Shown: positions 1-5,771 of the stretch, in pieces | Position numbering within the stretch: the first letter of the stretch is position 1 | Layout: each line of letters begins with the position of its first letter | Notes under the pieces: model-generated | What the model saw: the letters and a program-made list of their open reading frames with translations, nothing else | Databases searched by the model: none | What the model was told of the DNA's origin: nothing | Made by a program: the position numbers and the translations under genes | Assembly (NCBI GenBank): GCA_003486645.1 | Contig: DNGI01000309.1 | Coordinates: 30,915 to 39,870, forward strand | From: Cyanobacteria bacterium UBA11370 | GTDB taxonomy: Bacteria > Cyanobacteriota > Cyanobacteriia > Cyanobacteriales > Coleofasciculaceae | DNA length: 8,956 nucleotides | Direction of reading: 5' to 3'

Positions 1-56
1 TTGGTCTGACGCACCCTACAAGTTGATTTTAGTGTGACACTTGCGTAAGTCCTCCC
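1..56. repeat. possible end of a dispersed cyanobacterial intergenic repeat
   Basis: The left edge carries the strings GACGCACCCTACA (8-20) and TTGCGTAAGTCCT (41-53). From memory both resemble sequences that recur between genes in many cyanobacterial genomes, often as ends of small non-autonomous repeats. A short inverted repeat AGTGT-g-ACACT (31-41) lies between them. The element is cut by the window edge, so its other end and any target duplication cannot be seen. The assignment rests on recollection of the motifs and is uncertain. Confidence 0.3.
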
Positions 57-57
57 A

Positions 58-136
58 CTGTCTCATCGAGAGAGTCGTCTTCATACGACTGGATAAGAAT
101 TTTAGTCCACTTAAGTGGACTTAAGCTATGAGACAG
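58..136. other. cloverleaf-like set of inverted repeats
   Basis: A perfect 9-bp inverted repeat, CTGTCTCAT (58-66) with ATGAGACAG (128-136), encloses two further perfect hairpins. These are AGTCGT/ACGACT with a 6-nt loop (73-90) and the 18-bp palindrome AGTCCACTTAAGTGGACT (104-121). The overall form is a closing stem with two arms. It does not read as a tRNA on either strand, because there is no T-loop GTTCRA motif and the arms do not match. It lies downstream of ntrC, so it could be a transcript-end structure, a small structured RNA or a MITE-like repeat. The pairing is seen directly; any function is inference. Confidence 0.4.
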
Positions 137-151
137 AGAATTTATTCTCTG
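134..151 (-). terminator. hairpin just downstream of ntrC, possible terminator
   Basis: CAGAGAA (134-140) and TTCTCTG (145-151) form a perfect 7-bp stem with a 4-nt loop, about 32 bp beyond the ntrC stop codon on the reverse strand. No clean T-run follows in the ntrC direction, so this is not a textbook intrinsic terminator. Its left arm shares 134-136 with the 58-136 closing stem, so the two structures exclude each other at that point. Confidence 0.3.
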
Positions 152-182
152 GCGGTTATTGCAAATAGAATCAGTCTAGAAC

Positions 183-1568
183 TCAGGAAACGACTACTGG
201 CAAGTAACTTTCAATCACCTTACGGAATTCACTCTTTTGCTTAACGCCTTTGAGTTGGGTCAATAATTCCTGATCCTTGAAAAACTGCACTGTCGGTGTC
301 CCTGTGACTTGAGCATTTGCGGCAATATCCGGTTCTGCTTCAATGTCCAGCTCGACGAAGTGAATTTTACCTTCAAACTCATTCACCACTTTATCAAGAA
401 TGGGTTTTAAAGTGTGGCAGGGGCCGCAGTTGGGGGAAACATATTTAACCATAATTAGGCGATCGCTCTCATGGAAGAGTTTCCGTAGCGCATACCCCCC
501 AACATGGCGTGTGGCTTGAATATCAAAGCTTTCTGCCGTATCAGCAACTGGCTTTTCCTCAGTTGCTTTAGTTACTGATTGCTCAGATTCGGGGTTTTGA
601 TGATATTCCTGAATTAAGTTATTAGCAGAAAGCCACCGTTCTGCCAATAGTGCTGCCATACAACCCGTCCCTGCTGCCGTAATCGCTTGACGGTATTCGT
701 GGTCTTGCACATCCCCAGCCGCATAGACCCCTTCAATACTTGTTTCTACAGAACCTGGTTTTGTCACAATGTAACCGACCTCATCCAATTCTAGCTGTCC
801 GTTAAATAATGAGGTATTCGGGGTATGACCGATCGCATAAAATAATCCTTTAACCTGCAAGTCCCGTTCTTCCCCAGTCTGAGTATCCTTGAGTTTTATC
901 CCAGTCATCCGACCATTTTCACCGAAGACATCCACAGGCTCACTATTCCAGTGAACGGTTATTTTAGGATTATTCAATACCCGGTCTTGCATGGTTTTAC
1001 TGGCACGCATTTGGTCTCGACGTACTAATAGGTGAACGCGATCGCCATATTTGGTCAAGTAAACCGCTTCTTCCGCTGCCGAGTCACCCCCCCCAACAAC
1101 GGCGAGTTCCGCACCGTGGAAAATGGGAGTTGCGCCATCGCAGATCGCACAAGCAGAAATACCATTACTCCAGTACATCCCTTCACTCGGTAATCCCAAG
1201 CGTTTGGCGGTCGCACCCGTAGCAATTACAATACTGTGAGTTCTAACTTCCCGTTCTTCAGATCGGACAATAAACGGACGCTCGGTTAAATCAACAAAGG
1301 TCGCATCTTCGGTATAACATTGAGTACCCCAGCGTTCAGCTTGAGCTTTCATTCGTTCCATAAGCTGCGGACCTGTAATTCCTTCTGGGAAACCGGGAAA
1401 GTTTTCGACTTCTGTCGTCGTCATGAGTTGACCACCAGGGAGTCCCCCAGTTTGGAACCCTTCAAACATTACAGGTTTCAGGTTAGCGCGTGCAGCATAG
1501 ATCGCAGCGGTATAACCTGCCGGACCAGAACCGATGATAACTAAATTTTCTATGGTTGGGATTGTCAT
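183..1568 (-). CDS. ntrC: NADPH-dependent thioredoxin reductase/thioredoxin fusion (NTRC)
   Basis: Flavoprotein that moves electrons from NADPH through FAD and a redox disulfide to its own C-terminal thioredoxin domain, supplying reducing power to 2-Cys peroxiredoxins and other targets in the cytoplasm. Numbering is from the start chosen here (461 residues). The FAD Rossmann motif GSGPAG is at 13-18 and the reductase active site CAIC at 140-143. The NADPH site GGGDSAAEE starts at 159, with VRRDQMR at 182-188. YAAGDV marks the second FAD contact. A charged linker spans about 317-350, and the thioredoxin domain has CGPC at 381-384 and a GTP cis-proline near 425. The frame stays open upstream to 1697, but that 43-residue extension has no family counterpart and contains a likely promoter, so the ATG at 1566-1568 is preferred; 1586 is possible. 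Neither start has a clear Shine-Dalgarno. The symbol is unrelated to the nitrogen regulator NtrC, and databases may list this gene as trxB. Confidence 0.96.
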   Translation of the reverse strand: MTIPTIENLVIIGSGPAGYTAAIYAARANLKPVMFEGFQTGGLPGGQLMTTTEVENFPGFPEGITGPQLMERMKAQAERWGTQCYTEDATFVDLTERPFIVRSEEREVRTHSIVIATGATAKRLGLPSEGMYWSNGISACAICDGATPIFHGAELAVVGGGDSAAEEAVYLTKYGDRVHLLVRRDQMRASKTMQDRVLNNPKITVHWNSEPVDVFGENGRMTGIKLKDTQTGEERDLQVKGLFYAIGHTPNTSLFNGQLELDEVGYIVTKPGSVETSIEGVYAAGDVQDHEYRQAITAAGTGCMAALLAERWLSANNLIQEYHQNPESEQSVTKATEEKPVADTAESFDIQATRHVGGYALRKLFHESDRLIMVKYVSPNCGPCHTLKPILDKVVNEFEGKIHFVELDIEAEPDIAANAQVTGTPTVQFFKDQELLTQLKGVKQKSEFRKVIESYLPVVVS

Positions 1569-1605
1569 CGCTCTATTTAAACTCATAACGACTACGCTTA
1601 AAACT

Positions 1606-1635
1606 AGTATAGCGGTTTTTCCACACTGGAGGAAA
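1606..1635 (-). promoter_or_regulatory. putative ntrC promoter
   Basis: On the reverse strand, TATACT (1606-1611) matches five of six bases of a sigma-70-type -10 box. An 18-bp spacer separates it from a poor -35 candidate, TTTCCT (1630-1635). Transcription would begin near 1599, giving a leader of about 30 nt to the ATG at 1568. This placement inside the extended reading frame is part of the case for the shorter NTRC start. Confidence 0.4.
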
Positions 1636-1734
1636 CTTTTGCCATGCTGTGCTACAGTTTGATTCTCCGTAGTATTAATGACAAGGGGTAGTGTCAAGAC
1701 TCAACTCAGTAGATATCTCCAAAAAACCCTTGTG

Positions 1735-1761
1735 GGGTAAGCCTCTGGCCTGGGTTTACCC
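1735..1761. other. short stem-loop upstream of ntrC
   Basis: GGGTAA (1735-1740) and TTACCC (1756-1761) are perfect inverted arms around a 15-nt loop that itself contains GCC/GGC. There is no T-run on either side, so it is not a clear terminator. Role unknown. Confidence 0.3.
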
Positions 1762-1928
1762 TGATTTCACGGAGAGGTCTAGTGAACATTGCGGTGAAGA
1801 ACGATCGTCCCTGATACTTCTTGCTTATCTTTGCAATAAGTAAATGTAATACAGTTTAATAATCAATAAATTGAGGAGTGTATGCTTTAATAAGTAGCTG
1901 TAATTCAAGAAAGTCATACAAAATGGCA

Positions 1929-1974
1929 TTCTAACTGTCAAATGAAGAGCCGTTAATAGAAGCTTCAGTTAGAA
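1929..1974. repeat. 9-bp inverted repeat
   Basis: TTCTAACTG (1929-1937) and CAGTTAGAA (1966-1974) are perfect inverted arms separated by 28 bp. A second arm inside the spacer, TAGAAGCTT (1957-1965), has its reverse complement at 2084-2092, giving alternative pairings. Seen directly; function unknown. Confidence 0.35.
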
Positions 1975-2110
1975 CTTACAGTATAACTTTATGGCGATGA
2001 AATCAGGTCTGTCTGTGTTTTCAGATTGCCCTCTGCTTCCAATTGAGTTAGTTTTTAATTGCCATTGAGTAATTCCTAACCTAAAGCTTCTAGAGGGTTT
2101 TAGTCGTACT

Positions 2111-2245
2111 GTAATATGCCTACGGCTAAACTAAGCCCTTTTCGGTTTTTTGTAAGACAATTCCTTCCCATTAGTTTTGGTGTTCAACGTCACTTGTCTT
2201 ACAGATTAGTTTTGCCAATGAGGGCTTTATATATCTTCATATTAC
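2111..2245. repeat. nested, nearly concentric inverted repeats
   Basis: Three perfect inverted pairs share nearly the same centre (about 2177-2180). They are GTAATAT (2111-2117) with ATATTAC (2239-2245), AAGCCCT (2133-2139) with AGGGCTT (2221-2227), and TGTAAGACAA (2151-2160) with TTGTCTTACA (2194-2203). A direct repeat ATTAGTTTTG occurs at 2170 and 2205. The arrangement would allow one long interrupted hairpin of about 135 nt, as expected of a structured RNA or a decayed palindromic mobile element. Confidence 0.4.
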
Positions 2246-2248
2246 TCC

Positions 2249-2264
2249 GGTGATTTGTATCACC
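2249..2264. other. perfect 6-bp hairpin
   Basis: GGTGAT (2249-2254), loop TTGT, ATCACC (2259-2264). It sits between the nested repeat and the AT-rich hairpin and has no adjoining T-run. Confidence 0.35.
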
Positions 2265-2278
2265 TTATAGCAGTGAGT

Positions 2279-2325
2279 CTAACAATTTATATCAATTTTG
2301 AGAAAAATTAATATAAATTGGTTAG
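2279..2325. repeat. AT-rich long hairpin (20-bp stem)
   Basis: The arms pair as CTAA (2279-2282) with TTAG (2322-2325), CAATTTATAT (2283-2292) with ATATAAATTG (2311-2320), and AATTTT (2294-2299) with AAAATT (2304-2309). The only interruptions are one bulged G (2321) and one C-A mismatch (2293/2310). The loop is GAGA. Twenty paired bases in 47 nt make this the strongest fold-back in the window. It could act at the RNA level, or be a small palindromic repeat unit. Confidence 0.5.
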
Positions 2326-2429
2326 TATGAAGATTAGATAAAGAGTTTCTCAGAAATTTATCAAAATTCAGTAAAGCCCCTATCGGTGGCCCAATAGTCT
2401 TGCTATCTTTGAATTAGCAAGTGAAATTC

Positions 2430-2461
2430 CTCCAACAGCAACTTGCTCCAACAGCAACTTG
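2430..2461. repeat. perfect 16-bp tandem duplication
   Basis: CTCCAACAGCAACTTG occurs twice back to back (2430-2445 and 2446-2461). It ends immediately before a TTGACA hexamer (2463-2468), a possible -35 element for the downstream peptide gene. This could be a replication-slippage duplication or a doubled binding site. Confidence 0.6.
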
Positions 2462-2462
2462 A

Positions 2463-2488
2463 TTGACATCCGGTTATCTACGTAATCG
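2463..2488 (+). promoter_or_regulatory. possible promoter for the small peptide gene
   Basis: TTGACA at 2463-2468 is a perfect -35 consensus. The best -10 candidate, TAATCG (2483-2488), is weak and the spacing is only 14 bp, so the assignment is tentative. If used, the leader to the ATG at 2621 would be about 125 nt. Confidence 0.25.
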
Positions 2489-2620
2489 ACTGTCAGTAAA
2501 AACTCAGGGATAAAAAACAAAACACTGGAAAACATTTTCTCTCTAAGCAATTCAGGGGCTTGGTGGGAAAAACCAGACTGAAAAGGTGCGTACATCTACT
2601 ATCTACAAAGGAAAAAAATC

Positions 2621-2821
2621 ATGAAACTCAGTGCGTCTACAGCGATCGCTCTTATTCTAGCGGCTTCTGCTCAAGTTGGATTAGTAATTCCCGCTTCCGC
2701 TAATGCTACTTCGGAAAATATGGGGGGTCAAGATCAGATTAGTACCAGTCAAGTGCAGATTAAAGATGCAACTACAACTAATGCTTGTGTGATAGTTCTG
2801 GGACGGCGGTTCTGCTGCTAA
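2621..2821 (+). CDS. small exported peptide with Cys-rich C-terminus, unknown function
   Basis: Not a family I recognise. The 66-residue product begins with a typical Sec signal peptide: Lys2, a hydrophobic core at about 7-23, and an ASA cleavage motif at 25-27. The mature peptide would be about 39 residues. It is polar and rich in Ser, Thr, Gln and Asn, then ends in a short hydrophobic/basic tail with Cys56, a GRR motif at 61-63 and the terminal pair Cys65-Cys66. The start is well supported: AAAGGA at 2607-2612 lies 8 nt before the ATG, and the signal peptide begins there. The gene contains a HIP1 octamer (2642-2649). It lies about 240 bp upstream of the FHA-like exoprotein gene on the same strand. 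A structural surface peptide, signalling peptide or modified-peptide precursor are all possible; no modification enzyme is encoded nearby. Confidence 0.65.
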   Translation: MKLSASTAIALILAASAQVGLVIPASANATSENMGGQDQISTSQVQIKDATTTNACVIVLGRRFCC

Positions 2822-2879
2822 TTTTCTATCCAGTTAAGGCTGGAATAAAAGAAATTATCTTCAGGTCGAGGAGGTATTA

Positions 2880-2921
2880 ATGTTCCTGCCTTTGTCTTGC
2901 TCACCGTTGCTGGTAAGATAA
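2880..2921 (+). CDS. 13-codon mini-ORF with strong Shine-Dalgarno (speculative)
   Basis: AGGAGGT (2869-2875) is a near-perfect Shine-Dalgarno, about 5 nt before an ATG opening MFLPLSCSPLLVR and a stop. It is stronger than the site in front of any large gene here, most of which have none. The product is hydrophobic. It could be a leader peptide for downstream genes, a decayed gene start or coincidence. The length alone gives no statistical support. Confidence 0.2.
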   Translation: MFLPLSCSPLLVR

Positions 2922-2962
2922 TGTATAACAGACTAAACCAACTAGCTAGATTGAAGAAATAA
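2921..2962 (+). CDS. second 13-codon mini-ORF overlapping by TAATG (speculative)
   Basis: The stop of the preceding mini-ORF overlaps this ATG by one base (TAATG at 2919-2923), an arrangement typical of translational coupling. It encodes MYNRLNQLARLKK, a basic, potentially helical peptide. There is no independent evidence of expression. Confidence 0.15.
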   Translation: MYNRLNQLARLKK

Positions 2963-2980
2963 CTCTAGGGAAGGTGTCTA

Positions 2981-3014
2981 CTTCAAGTTTACGGGTGCTT
3001 CAAAAGTTTATGGG
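2981..3014. repeat. imperfect tandem repeat upstream of the exoprotein gene
   Basis: CTTCAAGTTTACGGG (2981-2995) is followed two bases later by CTTCAAAAGTTTATGGG (2998-3014), the same unit with a 2-bp insertion and one substitution. Two copies 45-80 bp upstream of the ATG could be a paired regulator site. Confidence 0.35.
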
Positions 3015-3018
3015 ATCT

Positions 3019-3032
3019 GAGTTATAAAACTC
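3019..3032 (+). promoter_or_regulatory. small hairpin/-10-like element before the exoprotein gene
   Basis: GAGTT (3019-3023), ATAA, AACTC (3028-3032) form a 5-bp hairpin followed by TTATTATTT. The same bases contain TATAAA (3023-3028), a plausible -10 box, but no good -35 precedes it. It may therefore be a promoter element or a weak terminator; the sequence does not decide. Confidence 0.25.
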
Positions 3033-3058
3033 TTATTATTTAACCATGACGTACTTGT

Positions 3059-5323
3059 ATGAAAAGACACCGTTACCTATTAGGGTTAACTCAGATCATT
3101 TTTCTTTACTGTCTAATTCCAATCAGCTCAGTTCAAGCCCAAATTACCTCGGATCAAACGTTACCAACCCAGGTTAATACTCCGGATAACAGCAACTTTA
3201 CTATTACTGGTGGCACTCAGGTTGGATCAAATCTCTTCCATAGCTTTAGTGAGTTTTCAGTCCCCATTGATGGGTCTGCATTCTTCAAAAATACCTTAGA
3301 TATCCAGAATATTATCGGCCGAGTAACTGGTACATCGCCGTCTAACATTGAGGGTTTGCTCAAAGCAAACGGCAGCGCTAACTTATTTCTCCTCAATCCC
3401 AATGGGATTATTTTTGGTGCCAATGCATCGCTCAACATTGGTGGCTCTTTTGTGGCGACTACGGCTAATAGCTTGAAGTTTGCTGATGGCACAGAGTTCA
3501 GTACTACAGAATCTTCGGCTTCACCTGTGCTGACCGTTAGCGTTCCAATGGGTTTGCAATTTAGCAACTCGGTTGGACGGATTGTGAATCGCTCTCAAGC
3601 TAGTCCGGATGGAACATTGAATGGAAGTCTAAAACCTGTTGGTCTTGCAGTAAAGCCTGATCAAAGCTTGGCACTTGTAGGCGGTGAAGTAGTCTTAGAG
3701 AATGGCAATTTGACTGCACCAAGTGGGCGAGTTGAGGTTGGAAGTGTTGCTAGCAACAGTTTGGTCAAGCTAGAAGCAGTTAACCAAGGTTTGACTCTGA
3801 ACTATGAAGGAGTTCAGAACTTTCAAGATATTCAGCTATCTCAAGAAGCTATAATTGATGTTACCGATCTGAGTCCTTTCTTCGGTACGGGTGATATTGG
3901 TAGCGGTGATGTCCAGATACAAGGTAGAAATATAAGACTCACCGAAGGCTCACAAATTTCTTCCTTCACCCTGGGTTCTGTATCAGCTGGAACCGTAGCA
4001 GTGACAGCATCCGAGTCAGTAGAATTGATTGGAGCTTCAGCGAATGGCTCTTCCAGTAATTTGAATACTGTCACAGTCGGTGATGGTGATGCCGGCGATT
4101 TGATAATTACCACAAAACGATTGAGCGTCCGAGATGGTGCAGGAGTATTCACTAATTCTTTCTTACCCTTGATTCAAGGTCGAAGTGGTAACTTAACTGT
4201 GAATGCCTCGGAGTCTGTGGAAATCAGTGGTAGCTCACCACAAGTCGGATTGAGTGCCTTAACGGTTGAAACTGAAAGTGCTGGAAATGCCGGAAACTTA
4301 GAGATTACTACACCACGGCTGATTATCCGAGATGGAGGAAGAGTATCAGCAGCCACTTCCGGTACAGGCCAGGGGGGAGATTTAACGATTAACACTGACC
4401 AATTAACTCTCCAAGATGGGGGTGAAATCACAGCAACTTCAACTCAATCGGGGGGAGGGGATATCAATATCAACGCTCAAGATATTCGCCTACGCAGTGG
4501 TAGCCTAATTAGTACCAGTGTTTTTGATAGTACGGGTGGGGGTGGCAATATCACAATTAACTCGGATACCTTTGTTGCCCTGGAAGATAGCGATATTCTT
4601 GCTAATGCCTTTGATGGTAGAGGCGGTAATATTACGATTATCTCTCCCGCATTTATCGCCGATATCTTCAGGGATGGTCAAGCCACCGCCGTAGGTCGTA
4701 ACCCTGGTACATTGGATCGCTTTCGTGGTAATGATCGCGTTGATATCTCGGTTGAAGCTTTTGGCAACAGTAACTCGGCTGTTTCTGGTACGTTGTTGTT
4801 ATCCTCTCGCAGTTTAGATCAAAATTCCCTCACGCCTCTATCCGACACATTTATTTCTACAGAGCAGGTTATTTCTGACAGTTGTCTAACCCATCGTAAT
4901 AAACAACAAGGGAGCTTCACAGTTACGGGTACGGGTGGACTACCCCACACTCCCTATGATCCAATGGATGGTCGCTATTCTCTGACTGAGGTTCAAGGGT
5001 TGACTGCATCCTCTGAACACCCGTTAAACTCACAACCGATGGGTAATAATGGGACGGAGATACAGGGACAGTCTGAGGGAGAGACTTTAGACCCGGATAG
5101 TTTAAATCGGTCTCAATCTACCCTTAATCACCCTACTCCGATTTCTAATTCCTGGAAACCGGGCGATCCAATTCAGGAAGCACAGGGCATGATGCGTACT
5201 CCTGATGGGCGTATCATTGTAGGTACTTCTCCAGAACTGGCAGCGGCTGTTAAGGCTGAGAACTTAGTTTGTTATGCTAACACAGAACTAGGAGAGGAGT
5301 GGGGAGTGGGGAGTGGGGAGTAG
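3059..5323 (+). CDS. filamentous-hemagglutinin-type two-partner-secretion exoprotein
   Basis: Predicted secreted or surface-anchored adhesin-like protein (TpsA class) of 754 residues. A signal peptide occupies about 1-27 (basic start, hydrophobic core, SSVQA then QI). The TPS/haemagglutination-activity domain spans about 28-150 and contains the family hallmark NPNGIIFG at 113-120. Residues about 280-530 hold degenerate repeats of the form GG(D/N)(L/I)xIxxxxLxLxDGxxIxxxS, expected of a right-handed beta-helix. SCLTHRNKQQGSFTVTGTGG at about 608-627 is a C-terminal region I associate with cyanobacterial members, followed by a polar, probably disordered stretch. There is no good Shine-Dalgarno; the start is chosen from the signal peptide. 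The last eight residues (EWGVGSGE) and the stop are encoded by a heptamer repeat, so the natural C-terminus may have been altered. No TpsB transporter gene is present in the window. The substrate or target cell is unknown. Confidence 0.88.
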   Translation: MKRHRYLLGLTQIIFLYCLIPISSVQAQITSDQTLPTQVNTPDNSNFTITGGTQVGSNLFHSFSEFSVPIDGSAFFKNTLDIQNIIGRVTGTSPSNIEGLLKANGSANLFLLNPNGIIFGANASLNIGGSFVATTANSLKFADGTEFSTTESSASPVLTVSVPMGLQFSNSVGRIVNRSQASPDGTLNGSLKPVGLAVKPDQSLALVGGEVVLENGNLTAPSGRVEVGSVASNSLVKLEAVNQGLTLNYEGVQNFQDIQLSQEAIIDVTDLSPFFGTGDIGSGDVQIQGRNIRLTEGSQISSFTLGSVSAGTVAVTASESVELIGASANGSSSNLNTVTVGDGDAGDLIITTKRLSVRDGAGVFTNSFLPLIQGRSGNLTVNASESVEISGSSPQVGLSALTVETESAGNAGNLEITTPRLIIRDGGRVSAATSGTGQGGDLTINTDQLTLQDGGEITATSTQSGGGDININAQDIRLRSGSLISTSVFDSTGGGGNITINSDTFVALEDSDILANAFDGRGGNITIISPAFIADIFRDGQATAVGRNPGTLDRFRGNDRVDISVEAFGNSNSAVSGTLLLSSRSLDQNSLTPLSDTFISTEQVISDSCLTHRNKQQGSFTVTGTGGLPHTPYDPMDGRYSLTEVQGLTASSEHPLNSQPMGNNGTEIQGQSEGETLDPDSLNRSQSTLNHPTPISNSWKPGDPIQEAQGMMRTPDGRIIVGTSPELAAAVKAENLVCYANTELGEEWGVGSGE

Positions 5324-5345
5324 GGAAGAGGGAAGAGGGAAGAGG
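5297..5345. repeat. seven tandem purine-rich heptamers overlapping the exoprotein 3' end
   Basis: Contiguous 7-mers: three GAGTGGG (5297-5317), one GAGTAGG (5318-5324) and three GAAGAGG (5325-5345), followed by a short G-run. This is the style of the short tandemly repeated (STRR) heptamers known from cyanobacteria. The first copies are read as codons of the upstream gene, and the variant GAGTAGG supplies its TAG stop. Confidence 0.85.
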
Positions 5346-5771
5346 GGGGAAATTCGTGCTAAATAATCTTAAGTATTAAATTCAAACTCACCCACTCAAA
5401 ACTCCCTCACTCTCCAATTGGGAGTGGGAAAGACAAATTTAAATGTATCTCATCCCAATTTAAAAAAGAAATGTTGGACATGAATTACTGAAACTCTGAC
5501 ACAGTGAGTTTTCCCAATCCAAAATCCTTGCATCTAAAATGGTATCACTTACATGGAAATTGCGATCGCCATTCAAGCCAGGCGTTGAGCCAAATTGGTG
5601 AGCATAGCGCTTTTCAATTCAGTAAAATACCTCTAGCTTCTACCATCACCTCATCTACCTGAAAACCAACAGCTTTGTAACTCAATCAAGAAAGGAAACT
5701 TTGAGCAACACCGTGAGCGGTAGCTTGCAACCCAGAGAGAAAAATCTCTTACCTCTTGCCTTTAACGTTTT
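5346..5771. other. intergenic region between exoprotein and cyclase genes
   Basis: No coding sequence is supported. It contains a pyrimidine-rich tract (5385-5416) complementary in style to the upstream heptamers, with CCCACTC (5391-5397) inverted against GAGTGGG (5422-5428) and ACTCCC (5401-5406) against GGGAGT (5420-5425). These could form a transcript-end structure. A HIP1 octamer lies at 5562-5569. A -10-like TAAAAT (5623-5628) has no matching -35. A small hairpin AGAGA/TCTCT (5736-5749) lies just before the cyclase ATG. Confidence 0.5.

Larger units (their letters stand above)
1698..2620. other. long gene-poor intergenic region rich in inverted repeats
   Basis: About 0.9 kb separates the reverse-strand ntrC from the forward-strand peptide gene. 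I find no convincing coding sequence: a 71-codon reverse frame at 2380-2595 has no ribosome-binding site or recognisable domain and spans a tandem duplication. The region instead carries hairpins and long inverted repeats, listed individually. It is AT-rich from about 2220 onward. It must hold the promoters for the peptide gene and could hold an unannotated small RNA. Confidence 0.6.

Noticed and set aside
58..136. tRNA gene
   Set aside because: The shape is cloverleaf-like but there is no T-arm GTTCRA sequence, no plausible anticodon arm and no CCA-compatible acceptor on either strand.
1569..1697. 43-residue N-terminal extension of NTRC
   Set aside because: The family begins near [18 protein letters not shown]. 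The extension contains a likely -10 promoter box and has no recognisable targeting or domain features, so the shorter start was annotated.
2380..2595. 71-codon reverse-strand ORF
   Set aside because: It has no Shine-Dalgarno, no recognisable motif, and crosses the 16-bp tandem duplication, which would shift its frame. Treated as chance.
3217..4431. Three reverse-strand ORFs within the exoprotein gene
   Set aside because: They are shadows of a repetitive, strongly biased coding sequence and show no independent start signals or domains.
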